Source of the DNA: Tichowtungia aerotolerans | Lineage (GTDB): Bacteria > Verrucomicrobiota > Kiritimatiellia > Kiritimatiellales > Tichowtungiaceae | NCBI RefSeq assembly: GCF_009905215.1 | Contig: NZ_CP047593.1 | Span: forward strand, 3,166,900-3,230,899 | Reading direction: 5' to 3' | DNA length: 64,000 bases | Shown here: positions 1 to 9,288 of the stretch, piece after piece | Layout of the letters: each line of letters opens with the position of its first letter | Position numbering within the stretch: position 1 is the first letter of the stretch | Notes under the pieces: model-generated | The model's input: the letters and a program-made list of their open reading frames with translations, nothing else | What the model was told of the DNA's origin: nothing | The model's database searches: none | Translations under genes and position numbers: made by a program

Positions 1-624
1 AAGCTGAAGTTGCGCATTACCCGCGACCTGCATGATGAGGTCGGAAGTAATCTTGGCAGCATTACGCTGGCGGCGAAACGGATGGAGGATGCGGGGTCCT
101 CTCCGGAAGATCTTTCAGAGTTGTCGCTAATGGCTCGGGAAGCTTCTGCTTCTTTGCGCGATGTGGTTTGGCTGACCGATCAATCAGTTATTCGTCTGCC
201 GGCGCTGCTGCAGAAATTAGCCGAGCGAGCCGAGCGTATTCTCAGCGGTGTTGAACTGTCGATCGATCTGGCTCCGGATTGTCCCGGCCGGATTGTTCCA
301 TTAACGTTCAAACGTCATTTAATCCTGTTTTTTAAGGAGGCTGTGCATAACTGTGCAAGACATTCCCATGCAACGTGGGTTCGAATTGTTATTGCCGCCG
401 GAGAAGAGCAGTTGACCCTTTCAGTGCAGGACAACGGATGCGGTTTTGATCCGTCACAAAAATCAGATGGGTGGGGTGTGGACAGCATGCAGAAGCGTGC
501 GCATGAGCTGGGGGGGACAATGGTCCTGCAGTCGACACCGGGAAATGGAACCACTGTATCGCTGACAATCCCTTTGAGTACGCTGATGAAAAAAACAGAT
601 TATTTGTATAAAACCTCTAACTGA
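1..624 (+). CDS. Sensor histidine kinase, C-terminal part (cut by window start)
   Basis: The reading frame is open from base 1, so this is the C-terminal 207 residues of a NarL/DesK-type histidine kinase. The HisKA_3 dimerisation/phosphoacceptor helix is visible at once (RDLHDEVGSNLG, with the phosphorylated His). The HATPase_c domain follows: an N-box around KEAVHNCARH, a G1 box DNGCGFD and a G2-like GWGVDSM. It autophosphorylates and passes the phosphate to a response regulator, whose gene starts 2 bases after this stop, so the two form an operon. The visible part is closely similar to the kinase at 22353-24536, so the missing N-terminus is probably a signal peptide, periplasmic discoidin-like domains and one membrane segment (inference). 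The TTG at base 10 is internal and not the start. Confidence 0.9.
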   Translation, partial: KLKLRITRDLHDEVGSNLGSITLAAKRMEDAGSSPEDLSELSLMAREASASLRDVVWLTDQSVIRLPALLQKLAERAERILSGVELSIDLAPDCPGRIVPLTFKRHLILFFKEAVHNCARHSHATWVRIVIAAGEEQLTLSVQDNGCGFDPSQKSDGWGVDSMQKRAHELGGTMVLQSTPGNGTTVSLTIPLSTLMKKTDYLYKTSN

Positions 625-626
625 TA

Positions 627-1262
627 ATGATTCCGATTAATATATGGCTGGTGGAAGACGATGCCGGGTATCGCCGCAACCTGCGGCTGTCTCTGGATCG
701 TGAAGAGCATATTACATGCAGTTGCGTGTTTCCGTCGTGTATTGAATTCTTTGAGGCGCTGCAGGAGGATGTTCCGCCTGATGTGGTCTTGATGGACCTG
801 GGGCTGCCCGGAATGAGTGGACTGGAAGGAATTCGCCGGCTTGCCCAGGAGTTTCCGGACGTCGCCGTGGTTGTGCTTACCGTTTTTAAGGATAAAGAAA
901 AAGTTCTGCAGGCGTTGGATGCCGGTGCGGCAGGGTATCTGCTTAAAGAATCCACCGGGCCGGAAATTGTTCAGGGGCTTCAGCAGGTTTTTTTCGGCGG
1001 TTCTGCGCTGAGTCCTTCGGTGGCCAAGATAGTGGTTGAAGAGCTTCGCAAACCGTCTCCGGCTGAAGATTTCAAGCTGTCCCGACGGGAAGTTGAAGTG
1101 CTTGAAAAACTGGCGGAAGGACTGGCGGTTAAAGAAATTGCTGCGGCCCTTGATATCAGCATTGGAACCGCCGGGTTTCATCTTACCAATATTTACAAAA
1201 AACTGCAGGTGCAGTCACAGACCGGGGCCGTGGCCAAGGCGCTTCGGTCCGGCATTATCTGA
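627..1262 (+). CDS. NarL/FixJ-family response regulator
   Basis: This is a 211-residue two-component regulator. The receiver domain spans roughly residues 4-120, with the acidic pair D11/D12, the phosphoacceptor D57 (in VLMDLGLPG), the switch Thr in VVVLTVF and the conserved Lys in GYLLKES. A LuxR-type helix-turn-helix follows at about 147-207 (LSRREVEVLEKLAEGLAVKEIA). It should be phosphorylated by the kinase whose stop codon lies 2 bases upstream and then bind DNA. It is strongly similar over its whole length to the regulator at 24563-25198, so both belong to duplicated kinase-regulator modules. Its nearest downstream genes encode a secreted glycoside hydrolase and an accessory protein, which are its likely targets (inference from position). 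Confidence 0.93.
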   Translation: MIPINIWLVEDDAGYRRNLRLSLDREEHITCSCVFPSCIEFFEALQEDVPPDVVLMDLGLPGMSGLEGIRRLAQEFPDVAVVVLTVFKDKEKVLQALDAGAAGYLLKESTGPEIVQGLQQVFFGGSALSPSVAKIVVEELRKPSPAEDFKLSRREVEVLEKLAEGLAVKEIAAALDISIGTAGFHLTNIYKKLQVQSQTGAVAKALRSGII

Positions 1263-1268
1263 TGTCAG

Positions 1269-1549
1269 ATGATGAGTAAACAGCTAATACGGTTAGCAGG
1301 GATGATGGGGGGCTGGTTTTGGCATCCGCTGTTTTCGCTGAATCGGTGGATCCCTGTTCTCCTGCTCAGTGGCACGCCCGCCAGACAGCGGAAAGAGAAC
1401 CTCTGAAGCACTGGCTTCCGTCCCGCATCCGACAGCTGGAATCGGAGCGCACGCGTATTCTTGAAGAGTCTGATATTGCGTGCCGTTTGCATCTGTTGCG
1501 GGTGAAAATGAATTCTTTTACCCCGAAAGATCTCAGTTCGGAGACCTAG
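1269..1549 (+). pseudogene. Relic of a sensor histidine kinase N-terminus
   Basis: A broken copy of the start of a kinase like the one at 22353. The ATG at 1269 opens with a signal-peptide-like run (MSKQLIRLAGMMGG). The matching frame then shifts near the G-run at 1307-1312, because the conserved part continues in another frame from about 1319: SVDPCSPAQWHARQ and then RIRQLESER. The intact kinase has PVDPCFPAQRHARQ and RIRQLEKER in the same order. Similarity fades after about 1465 and the frame stops at 1549. Sensor, membrane and catalytic domains are absent. I read this as a deletion scar of a former extra kinase gene between the regulator and the hydrolase at 1617. It could still be a short expressed ORF, but it has no good start in the conserved frame. 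Confidence 0.7.
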
Positions 1550-1564
1550 AGATTTCACCAGTAG
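1545..1564 (+). repeat. 20-bp direct repeat, copy A
   Basis: Copy of a family with consensus CCTAGAGGTTTCACCAGTAG; this copy has A for G at position 8. It overlaps the stop of the kinase relic and lies about 50 bases before the next gene. Copies B-D are at 6158, 13950 and 29889, all in the same orientation. Copies A and B also share AGTTCGG just upstream. Function unknown. Confidence 0.7.
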
Positions 1565-1616
1565 TCGGAATCCAGCTCCCTGCGATATTATTTATCTGTA
1601 ATACGGAGAAATTAGC

Positions 1617-4421
1617 TTGGATCTGCGGACTTGTTTCGTGCGTAACGCTATGAAAATAAAGGTGATTTCAATATTTATAGCAGTGGGAGTGGCTTTTTTG
1701 GGATACTCGGATGCTGTCAGCAACCGAATTGCAGACGCCGGATTTGAGGTCCTTGCCGGTAATGAACCGAATGTAGCCACCGCTCCATGGTTTACTTCCG
1801 GAGAAGGCGGAGACGAAAGCTTTATAACGGATACCAACCGGGCACATAGTGGCAGTCAGTCGGGACTGTTTAAATTCTACTATGACAACGGAGCGTTTGT
1901 TCAAAACCTGAATATTCAGGTCGATCCTTCCAGGGAGTATGAGGCATCCATCTGGATGCTGACCGGCGAGCCGAGCAGCAATTCCACTCATACCAATGCT
2001 CCGACGCTCAATGCGACGATCTATACGGCAGCTTCACCCGCGGGACCGTACACCTATCGAAAGGGTTTTTTCTGGGGGGGGCAGAACCGCGAACAGGGAG
2101 TGTGGGAAAAGTTTTCCGGGGTAGTGATCGGTTCGGAGATGGCCGAATGGGCCGGCGAATATATCCAGATTCGTTTTGCCAAGCCGAATGTATCTGTTTC
2201 CCACCGGATTTGGATTGACGACGCTTTTTTTGGAGAGATTCCGGAAGCGGATGCCGCGGTGTCCGTGGATGTTTCGGCAGGAGAGCATGTGGTCACAAAA
2301 ATGGCGATGGGCACCGGGCTGGTCTATTCCTGGTATGCCGACTCCATGTTTTCCGATGGAGAAGTCGCACACATTATTAAGGATATCGGTCTGGGTGCAC
2401 TGCGCTGGCCGGGCGGGGCGGTGGTTACGTTTTATCACTGGAACGATCTGAACGGTCAGGGATGGATGGATCACTGGAATCCGGCTTACGACACAGCCAA
2501 TGATCAGCCGCCGGAAAACTTCATGGATCTGGATGAGTATTTGGCGCTGATTGATGAAACCGGTGCGGAAATCATGCTAGGGGTGAATATGAGCTCCGGG
2601 ATTGAGTGGGGGCGTGAAGCAGAGGCGATTGCAGAGGCGAGCAACCTGATGGTTTATTGCCAGTCTCGCGGATATGACGTGAAATATATCTATTTCGATA
2701 ATGAAAACTTTCAGTCCGGGAATAATTACAACTACGATTCGGACGGCGATGGAGAGGCATGGAATGCGGCACTCTATGCGCAGCAGTTCAACCTGTATGC
2801 GGCGGCAGTTAAGGCCACATTTCCAGATGCGAAACTGATTGCCAATGCGCGCAACAATGTAACCGGTCCGGCATTCCTTTCCGATATGCAGACAATGTTG
2901 AGCATTGCCGGTACGAATATTGATTTTGTTGATCTCCATTACTACTGGGAGTGGAACACAGCATCATGGGATTCCTGGAAGTCGCAGCTGCCGATGACAC
3001 GTGCCGGAGCGCAGACGTATCAGGAGTCGATCGAATACGCCAATGCGTTGTTTGCATCTGAAGGATATCCAAACATTCGCGCCGCTGTGCTGGAGTGGAA
3101 TATCGGCCCGGGGCCCTGGATGACAGATCCCGGCCACAACAACTTTAAGACGGCGTTAATGCAGTCCGAAATGCAGATGCAGTTTCTGTCTGCCGGACTG
3201 GATATCGGTCTGCTCTATACCTTGGAAAGCACAAATGTAGATCCTTTGAATGATAAACATGTCATCCACAATAGTGATCCCAATGCGACAGCTCTTTGGA
3301 TGTGGCTTTTTTCGAAAACGGTCGGAAAAACGGTAGTTCAGTCCTCTTCGCCGACTGCCGGAATCTACATGGTGGCACTGAAAGGGGATGACGGAGAGCT
3401 CGCGGTATATCTACTCAATAAAACCGATCAGGAGTTGAATGTGGAATTTGACCTTGGCGGGTATGTTGTGAATGAGGTCAGTGAAGCTTGGCGTTTCCAC
3501 GATGGTGGAACGGGGCGAGGCGAACTGCAGCGTATCGGGCTTTGGGAGATGGGCGGCAATCATCGCACTACGCTGAAGTCAGATTCGATGAATATGGTTC
3601 TTTTTAACGGTCCGGCTGCTGTTGCGCCGGCCCGGCCGACCCTGGACGCCCGAATTGTTCAGCCGGTCTCCGACGGTCTTCTCGTCGGCTGGTACACGAC
3701 AGCGGGAAAACCTGATACGTCTGTATCAGGCGTTTCCGGCTCGCTGATGACCAGCCGCCTGTATGATGTGGACGACAGCGCCGGGTCAGACGATGGCACG
3801 TTCGGGACTGTATTATCCGGAGCATCGACGGATCTGACGGCGTATGCGGTTCAGGCAACCAATGGGTCGGACACGGTTGTTTTTTCTATTGAAAATCAGT
3901 CAGGTCTTCCTTTGCGACTCGATGCGGTCTGTTTTGATTATTCAAGGTGGTGGCAGAGTTCTCCGAAAGATATAGCACTGGTTTATGAATCCGGCGACTT
4001 TTCGGGGGTTTCCAACGGAACTGTTATTCAGTCTGCCGTCGATCTTCCAAACATTGGAAAAACCGGCGACTGGTCCGATTTCGAGTGGGGACTTACCAAC
4101 CTGAATGACCGGGTTCTGGACCATGGCGAAGAAGTCCTTTTCAGTCTGAATGTGTTCAATGCTGATGCAATATGGGCAAACGGGGCGTTTGACAATATTG
4201 CGATTACTGGCGGAACGGCTTCAAATGCTGTCGATTCGCTGCTGGTGGCATGGCGGGCCGAGACGGCCAAAGAATATACCGTGATGCATGCGTCCAGCCT
4301 GTTGTCAAACAGCTGGGAGGAAGTTTCTGAGCCGGTCAGCGGAATCCCGGCGGATATGTCTGTATCGGTTCCTGTTGAAGCGTCGGGATTTTACCGTCTG
4401 CAGGTGAGTCCCTCCAATTAA
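1617..4421 (+). CDS. Secreted modular glycoside hydrolase (clan-A-like, GH39/51/79 type)
   Basis: A 934-residue exported enzyme with a signal peptide. A carbohydrate-binding-like jelly-roll module occupies about residues 35-205 (GFEVLAGNEPN ... SSNSTHTN). A TIM-barrel catalytic domain covers about 215-560 (LRWPGG; NFMDLDEYLALI). Candidate acid/base is E363 in YFDNENF and candidate nucleophile E493 in LEWNIGPG, the spacing expected of clan-A retaining enzymes; an Asp replaces the usual Gly before NE. An acidic DSDGDGEAW loop follows E363 and may bind calcium. After a beta-sandwich comes a GAFDNIA module (about 690-870) and a short C-terminal domain ending FYRLQVSPSN. It is a paralogue of 26986-29787. 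TTG at 1617 has GGAG 8 bases upstream; ATG at 1650 is the alternative start but lacks a ribosome site. The substrate cannot be told. Confidence 0.85.
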   Translation: MDLRTCFVRNAMKIKVISIFIAVGVAFLGYSDAVSNRIADAGFEVLAGNEPNVATAPWFTSGEGGDESFITDTNRAHSGSQSGLFKFYYDNGAFVQNLNIQVDPSREYEASIWMLTGEPSSNSTHTNAPTLNATIYTAASPAGPYTYRKGFFWGGQNREQGVWEKFSGVVIGSEMAEWAGEYIQIRFAKPNVSVSHRIWIDDAFFGEIPEADAAVSVDVSAGEHVVTKMAMGTGLVYSWYADSMFSDGEVAHIIKDIGLGALRWPGGAVVTFYHWNDLNGQGWMDHWNPAYDTANDQPPENFMDLDEYLALIDETGAEIMLGVNMSSGIEWGREAEAIAEASNLMVYCQSRGYDVKYIYFDNENFQSGNNYNYDSDGDGEAWNAALYAQQFNLYAAAVKATFPDAKLIANARNNVTGPAFLSDMQTMLSIAGTNIDFVDLHYYWEWNTASWDSWKSQLPMTRAGAQTYQESIEYANALFASEGYPNIRAAVLEWNIGPGPWMTDPGHNNFKTALMQSEMQMQFLSAGLDIGLLYTLESTNVDPLNDKHVIHNSDPNATALWMWLFSKTVGKTVVQSSSPTAGIYMVALKGDDGELAVYLLNKTDQELNVEFDLGGYVVNEVSEAWRFHDGGTGRGELQRIGLWEMGGNHRTTLKSDSMNMVLFNGPAAVAPARPTLDARIVQPVSDGLLVGWYTTAGKPDTSVSGVSGSLMTSRLYDVDDSAGSDDGTFGTVLSGASTDLTAYAVQATNGSDTVVFSIENQSGLPLRLDAVCFDYSRWWQSSPKDIALVYESGDFSGVSNGTVIQSAVDLPNIGKTGDWSDFEWGLTNLNDRVLDHGEEVLFSLNVFNADAIWANGAFDNIAITGGTASNAVDSLLVAWRAETAKEYTVMHASSLLSNSWEEVSEPVSGIPADMSVSVPVEASGFYRLQVSPSN
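4045..4059 (+). repeat. Palindrome TTCCAA-ACA-TTGGAA
   Basis: A perfect 6-3-6 inverted repeat inside the hydrolase gene, read as LPNIGK. One of ten perfect members of the family. Confidence 0.9.
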
Positions 4422-4484
4422 GCCCGTATGAGAAAAGGTTCAGAAAATGATTGTTCAAGGTAAACTAAAAAAGAAGGAGGCAAT

Positions 4485-6083
4485 ATGAAGGCATATAAAT
4501 TTGCAGGCCTGTTTGTGATTCTGACAGGCTTCATGGCCAGCAGCTATTCCGCTGTGGTGACAAACTGGGTCCAGGATTCGGATTTCGAGCTTTTGTCATT
4601 AAGCACAGCACCGAATGTCAATACATCACCTTGGGTGGCGCAGGAGTCCAGTGCCTTTGGTGTGCAGCGGGAAGATGTGTTTGTACACAGTGGAACCAAT
4701 GCGGTGGCGTATCAGTATTACTTCAATACCGATCAGATTTATCAGTTTCTTCCGGAAGGATTAACGATTGACAGCAGCGTAATCTATGAAGCCCGTTTTT
4801 GGATGCGGCTGGATGAAAAATCAACCAATGTGGCTCATACCAATGAATCGCTGGTGCAGGTGATGATCAGCACTACAACAAACGGAGTTCATGGAAGCAC
4901 TTATGTGTGGAAAACTTCAGAATACGGACTGATTCCATCGGCTCCGTATCAATGGGAAGAAATGGTTGTGCATTTCCGGGGAAGCGATCTTTCGGATCGG
5001 GAGGGTGAGTATATCCGTCTGGCCATTAAAAACAGCAATGCAGGCTGTGAATACCGAGTGTTTATCGATGATGTTCAGTTTGGCGTTTATACGCCGGATA
5101 CTCCTGATTCCAATGTGTTGATTGGCTATTATGGGGCTGGTGGAGGAACAAATGATTATACGGCCGCAGGTATCGGCGGAGCGGTTTTTCTCGATAAAGC
5201 ATATCAGCTAAATGCAAATGGCGGATCTGACGATGGAACTTTCGGAAGTACCAATGTCGGCGCCTCTTTGGAATATTCTGCATATGAAGTAAGAATTGGC
5301 AGCGACCCGGTAAGCAACATAAACCAGCAGGTTGGATTCAAAATCGTGAATAATACCGGAGCCCCGCTTCAGCTTGATTCCATCAGCTTTGATTATGCCC
5401 CGTGGTGGGCGGAATCGCCTCAGGATGTTGACCTGCTCTATACCTGGGGATCTCTGGGCGGCATCTCAAATGACGCGGTGATCAACTCAACAAGCGGAAT
5501 GGTGAATCTGGGGGCCAATAAAGGGGACTATTACGATTTTGACTGGTCATTGACAGGCTTGCCGGATCGGGTTTTGGCTGACGGAGAAACCGCGGCATTT
5601 GCCCTGAAGGCATCCAATGCAAGTGGAATTTGGGCCAGTGGTGCATTCGACAATATTGCTATTCTGGGCGGCGCTTATGAAGGTGCCGGTTATGAAGCCT
5701 GGGCGGTTGAAAAGGATCTGATCGGTGGACCGACAGACGATGATGACGGGGACGGGATCGATAACCTGACGGAATATGCCCAGAACGGCGATCCGAACAA
5801 TGCCGCAGATACGGGGACCTCTCCCGCTATGGGAATGTCGCTGACGGCTGATGGCACAAACTGGATTGAGTATGTATACCTCAAGCGGGTGTCTTCCGAT
5901 AATGGTTTGACTTATGCTCTGGTCCAGAATCAGGATCTGGTGAGCGGAACATGGACGAATCATGGCGATATTGTTGAAGTGGGAGAAAGTGCTCCGGCCG
6001 GTGATTTTTCAACGGTCACCAATCATGTTCCAACTGACGGAAAGGCTCAGGAATTCATTCGTCTTTTGATTGAGGCGCAGTAA
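4485..6083 (+). CDS. Secreted accessory protein: binding module, GAFDNIA module, C-terminal cassette
   Basis: A 532-residue exported protein with signal peptide MKAYKFAGLFVILTGFMASS and a strong ribosome site (AAGGAGG) before ATG 4485. Modules in order: an N-terminal jelly-roll-like module (about 25-200, with the NVAHTN signature shared with its neighbours), a GAFDNIA module (about 205-395), a calcium-loop segment DDDDGDGIDNLTEYA at about 420, and a C-terminal beta domain ending EFIRLLIEAQ. No catalytic motif is visible. It follows the hydrolase by 63 bases and shares two of its modules, so it probably binds the same polysaccharide or the cell surface (inference). The protein at 25412-26929 has the same last three parts and likewise sits beside a copy of the hydrolase. 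Confidence 0.75.
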   Translation: MKAYKFAGLFVILTGFMASSYSAVVTNWVQDSDFELLSLSTAPNVNTSPWVAQESSAFGVQREDVFVHSGTNAVAYQYYFNTDQIYQFLPEGLTIDSSVIYEARFWMRLDEKSTNVAHTNESLVQVMISTTTNGVHGSTYVWKTSEYGLIPSAPYQWEEMVVHFRGSDLSDREGEYIRLAIKNSNAGCEYRVFIDDVQFGVYTPDTPDSNVLIGYYGAGGGTNDYTAAGIGGAVFLDKAYQLNANGGSDDGTFGSTNVGASLEYSAYEVRIGSDPVSNINQQVGFKIVNNTGAPLQLDSISFDYAPWWAESPQDVDLLYTWGSLGGISNDAVINSTSGMVNLGANKGDYYDFDWSLTGLPDRVLADGETAAFALKASNASGIWASGAFDNIAILGGAYEGAGYEAWAVEKDLIGGPTDDDDGDGIDNLTEYAQNGDPNNAADTGTSPAMGMSLTADGTNWIEYVYLKRVSSDNGLTYALVQNQDLVSGTWTNHGDIVEVGESAPAGDFSTVTNHVPTDGKAQEFIRLLIEAQ

Positions 6084-6102
6084 TCATCTTTTCTGCCCAG
6101 TA

Positions 6103-6147
6103 AACTGCAGAGCTGGCGGGAATTTAATTCCCGCCAGCTCTGCAGTT
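6103..6147 (+). terminator. Strong hairpin, 20-bp perfect stem, TTTAA loop
   Basis: Arms at 6103-6122 and 6128-6147 are exactly complementary, with a 5-base loop. It sits 20 bases after the stop of the accessory gene, where a transcript end is expected. There is no following T-run, so it may act as a processing or RNA-stability element instead. Confidence 0.6.
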
Positions 6148-6157
6148 GAGAGTTCGG

Positions 6158-6177
6158 CCTAGAGGTTTCACCAGTAG
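6158..6177 (+). repeat. 20-bp direct repeat, copy B
   Basis: Matches the family consensus CCTAGAGGTTTCACCAGTAG exactly. It lies 10 bases after the strong hairpin and 42 bases before the next start codon. Confidence 0.75.
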
Positions 6178-6219
6178 ACGCGGCAAACGAATCGGAGTAT
6201 TTCTTATAAGAGGGCAGAG

Positions 6220-9200
6220 ATGTATATCCAGAGTCCATCCGGCATTACGAAAGCTGTGGTCGCACTGTGTGCGGCAGGGTTGCTTGCGGCAGTTTGTAAT
6301 GCCGATGTGATCAGTAACTTTCTGGTTGATGCCGGTTTTGAGCTGCCGGATGGGGACTGGCCGGCCTATGAGCCTAACTCTTCAACATCTCCCTGGTTTA
6401 CTGCCGGCGAGAATGCTGACGGGAGTTTTAAAGCAACCGGGGCAGAGGCTTATAGTGGCAGTCAGTCTTTTTTGTTCGATTGGTATGGAGATGCAGGTGC
6501 TGTTGTTCAGAACACAGAAGAATCTGTGGATGTGTCAATGGTGTATGAGCTGTCTTTCTGGATGCTGAAAGCAGAACCCAGTTCCAACAGCAGTCATACC
6601 AATGTCCCGTCAATCAACATTGGGTTTTATACCAGCACAAACAACGGTGTTTCCTATGCTTACGCCTCCACATTGATTGCCGGGGCCCAGAATTCAGATA
6701 CGAATATCTGGGAACAGTTTTCTGCGGTTATCAGCGGAGCTTCTCTCGCTTTGTTTAACGGACAGAAGATTCAGCTTCGCATTAATAAACCGAATGAATC
6801 CGTTACGCATAAAATTTATGTCGATGATGTCGTTTTTGGCGAATATCAGCCCGAACCATCGACGGAGTTGCTGAAAGATCCTGGTTTTGAGGAGATTGTG
6901 GATAATGAACCGAACAGCAGTACCGCCCCGTGGGCGACGGTGGGCGAGGGACAGGATGGCAGTTTCGTAACAGGAATCGATCAGGCAAAGAGCGGTACGC
7001 AGTCTGCAACATTCACATTTTATTTTGACGATGGGGCGATTGTTCAAAATCTGACTAATCGGATTGATGCGACGATGGATTATGCAGCATCGGTTTGGAT
7101 GCTGACGGCGGAGCCCAGCAGCAATCCAAGTCATACCAATAGTCCATCCCTTGCCATCCAAATGTATTCCAGCCCTGCTTATGGCTCGGATTACACATAT
7201 CTCGGCACGTTCACAGCAGAAAATCAGAACAGTGATACAAATGTTTGGGAAGTGTTCAGCGGTGTGATTTCCGGTGGATTGCTGGCGGGGCGCGAGGGAG
7301 AATACATCCAGATCCGGTTTGCAAAGGAAAATATGAATGCGACCCATCGCATGTGGATTGATGATGCGTCTTTTACGGCCGTAGAGCATGTCCCGATGAC
7401 ATATTATCTGGATGCCGCTTCCGGCAGTGATACCAACAATGGACTCAGTACATTGACGCCGTGGCAGACGATGGAGCGCCTGAATGGTGAAACATTCGGA
7501 GCTGGCGATCAGATTCTCTTTAAACGTGGCCGGACCTTCACGGGACGCTTTGTTCTCAACGGCGGCGGCACGCCGGAGTCACCGCTGGTGATCGCGGCCT
7601 ACGGTTCTGGAAATAAACCGGTGCTGAACGGAGGAACCAACGATCGGGAAGTTATCTATGCCGAGGGCAGCAGCGGGTTCGAAGTGCGCAATCTGCAGAT
7701 CAGGAATTATCACCCAACGGGAGTGTACAGCAATCGATTCGGCGTTGTGCTGGATCCACCCGTCAATGCAGGCGACCTTCAGCATATCTGGTTTATAAAT
7801 GTGGATTTTTCGGCTATTCAGGGTGCTGGCGATTCCAATCCGGATGATGATCATGAAAGCCGGGGGATTCAGGCGGATATCAATAATACTGATAATCCGT
7901 CGGTACTGTCGCGCTGGAACGATTTCAGGATAGAACAATGCCTGTTTGAGAACATCGATGGACGCGGTGCTCAGGTGCGCGATTCATGCCACGATATTGC
8001 CGACTATCGTATTCGCGGCTATTCGTATTATCCTTCCATTGGTGTGGTGTTTCAGAACAACACCGGATCCAACTGCTACCGCAACCTGTTTCAGATCAAT
8101 GGAACCAAAGACGCATTGATTCAGTACAATACTATGGATGGGACGCAGGAAGGCAGTGCCTTCTGGCCTTTTGCCTGCGAGGGTACACTGGTTCAGTTCA
8201 ATGTGTTCAGAAATATTCTGAAAGACGGTGCCGACGCCTCCTGCTGCCATTTTGATTTCAATTGTGTCGACAGCCTGATGCAGTACAATCTCGGAATTAA
8301 CTGTCAGGGGAGTCTGATCCAGGTGCTGAATAATTCCAACGGCACCAACTTTCAGATCAATGCAGTGGCCCGTTATAATCTTGGGATCGACTGCGGCTGG
8401 CGCGACAGCAACAATTCCGCCGGTATTATGATCACCGGTGATTCTTCCGGCTCTAAAATATACAATAACACTGTTATTACCACCGATCTGCATCCGGCTT
8501 ATAAAGCCATTTCATTTGCCAACTGGGGGGGCGCGTGGCCGACTAATTCGTTTATAGCCAATAACCTGTTTTTTGCCGCCGGCAGCGCGTCCACCTATGC
8601 GAATACAGACTGGATGGTGCAGCGCGATAATGTGATCACGCATAATCTTTATGCCGGCAACCTGTCCGTTTGCAGTGCCGATATCAGTCCCGTTTCCGGT
8701 TATCCCGGTTTTGTGAATTCGACCGGCAGCACAGCTGAAGATTTTAGGATCACCTATGGATCGGCAGCGATTGGTGCAGGCGCTTTGATTCCTGATAACG
8801 GCGGGGTGGATTATTTCGGGAATCTGCTTACAAACATGTTTCCAACCATTGGCTTCCATGAATATCAGACCGATCCATCCATTGACTCCGATGGCGACCT
8901 GATTCCGGATTTCTGGGAACGCGTTAACGGATTGCTTCCTGCTGTCAATGATGCTTTTGCAGATGCTGATGGAGATCAAAAAACAAATCTGGATGAATAC
9001 GCTGCAAATACAGATCCGGCGGATCCAACATCATTCTTTGCCGTGCAGGTTCTATCGGTCCTGGGCCAGCTTGATTGGGATCAACGTCCGGACCGTTTGT
9101 ATCAGGTTTTCCAGGCATTGGAGCTTTCAGGTATCTGGGACCTGATCGAAAGCAATGCTGTACCGCCGGTTTCTGTGGATTTCGAAGAGCCTTCTCAATT

Positions 9201-9234
9201 CTATAAAATAGAAGTGAGTGTTCCCGGGTCATAG
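6220..9234 (+). CDS. Secreted right-handed beta-helix protein (possible polysaccharide lyase or hydrolase)
   Basis: A 1004-residue exported protein. A signal peptide (residues 1-28) is followed by two tandem copies of the binding-like module (about 30-210 and 215-388; each has EPNSST near its start and AEPSSN later). The region about 390-880 begins YYLDAASGSDTNNGLS, the usual opening of pectin-lyase-like parallel beta-helix proteins, and continues with Asn- and Gly-rich strands such as NNTGSNCYRN. Two calcium-type loops (DSDGDLIPD and DADGDQKTN) lead to a C-terminal domain ending FYKIEVSVPGS. The fold supports a role in polysaccharide cleavage, but I cannot point to catalytic residues or a PL/GH family. 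Tandem binding modules would hold it on its substrate. It belongs with the secreted proteins on both sides. Confidence 0.75.
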   Translation: MYIQSPSGITKAVVALCAAGLLAAVCNADVISNFLVDAGFELPDGDWPAYEPNSSTSPWFTAGENADGSFKATGAEAYSGSQSFLFDWYGDAGAVVQNTEESVDVSMVYELSFWMLKAEPSSNSSHTNVPSINIGFYTSTNNGVSYAYASTLIAGAQNSDTNIWEQFSAVISGASLALFNGQKIQLRINKPNESVTHKIYVDDVVFGEYQPEPSTELLKDPGFEEIVDNEPNSSTAPWATVGEGQDGSFVTGIDQAKSGTQSATFTFYFDDGAIVQNLTNRIDATMDYAASVWMLTAEPSSNPSHTNSPSLAIQMYSSPAYGSDYTYLGTFTAENQNSDTNVWEVFSGVISGGLLAGREGEYIQIRFAKENMNATHRMWIDDASFTAVEHVPMTYYLDAASGSDTNNGLSTLTPWQTMERLNGETFGAGDQILFKRGRTFTGRFVLNGGGTPESPLVIAAYGSGNKPVLNGGTNDREVIYAEGSSGFEVRNLQIRNYHPTGVYSNRFGVVLDPPVNAGDLQHIWFINVDFSAIQGAGDSNPDDDHESRGIQADINNTDNPSVLSRWNDFRIEQCLFENIDGRGAQVRDSCHDIADYRIRGYSYYPSIGVVFQNNTGSNCYRNLFQINGTKDALIQYNTMDGTQEGSAFWPFACEGTLVQFNVFRNILKDGADASCCHFDFNCVDSLMQYNLGINCQGSLIQVLNNSNGTNFQINAVARYNLGIDCGWRDSNNSAGIMITGDSSGSKIYNNTVITTDLHPAYKAISFANWGGAWPTNSFIANNLFFAAGSASTYANTDWMVQRDNVITHNLYAGNLSVCSADISPVSGYPGFVNSTGSTAEDFRITYGSAAIGAGALIPDNGGVDYFGNLLTNMFPTIGFHEYQTDPSIDSDGDLIPDFWERVNGLLPAVNDAFADADGDQKTNLDEYAANTDPADPTSFFAVQVLSVLGQLDWDQRPDRLYQVFQALELSGIWDLIESNAVPPVSVDFEEPSQFYKIEVSVPGS

Positions 9235-9288
9235 CTGTTCAGAAATGTAGAAATTAACTGTTCAGGATGTGGCTTCGTGGTTACACTT

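Noticed and set aside
8840-8854. Palindrome TTCCAACCATTGGCT
   Set aside because: The last two bases break the dyad; noted as a possible decayed copy but not counted.
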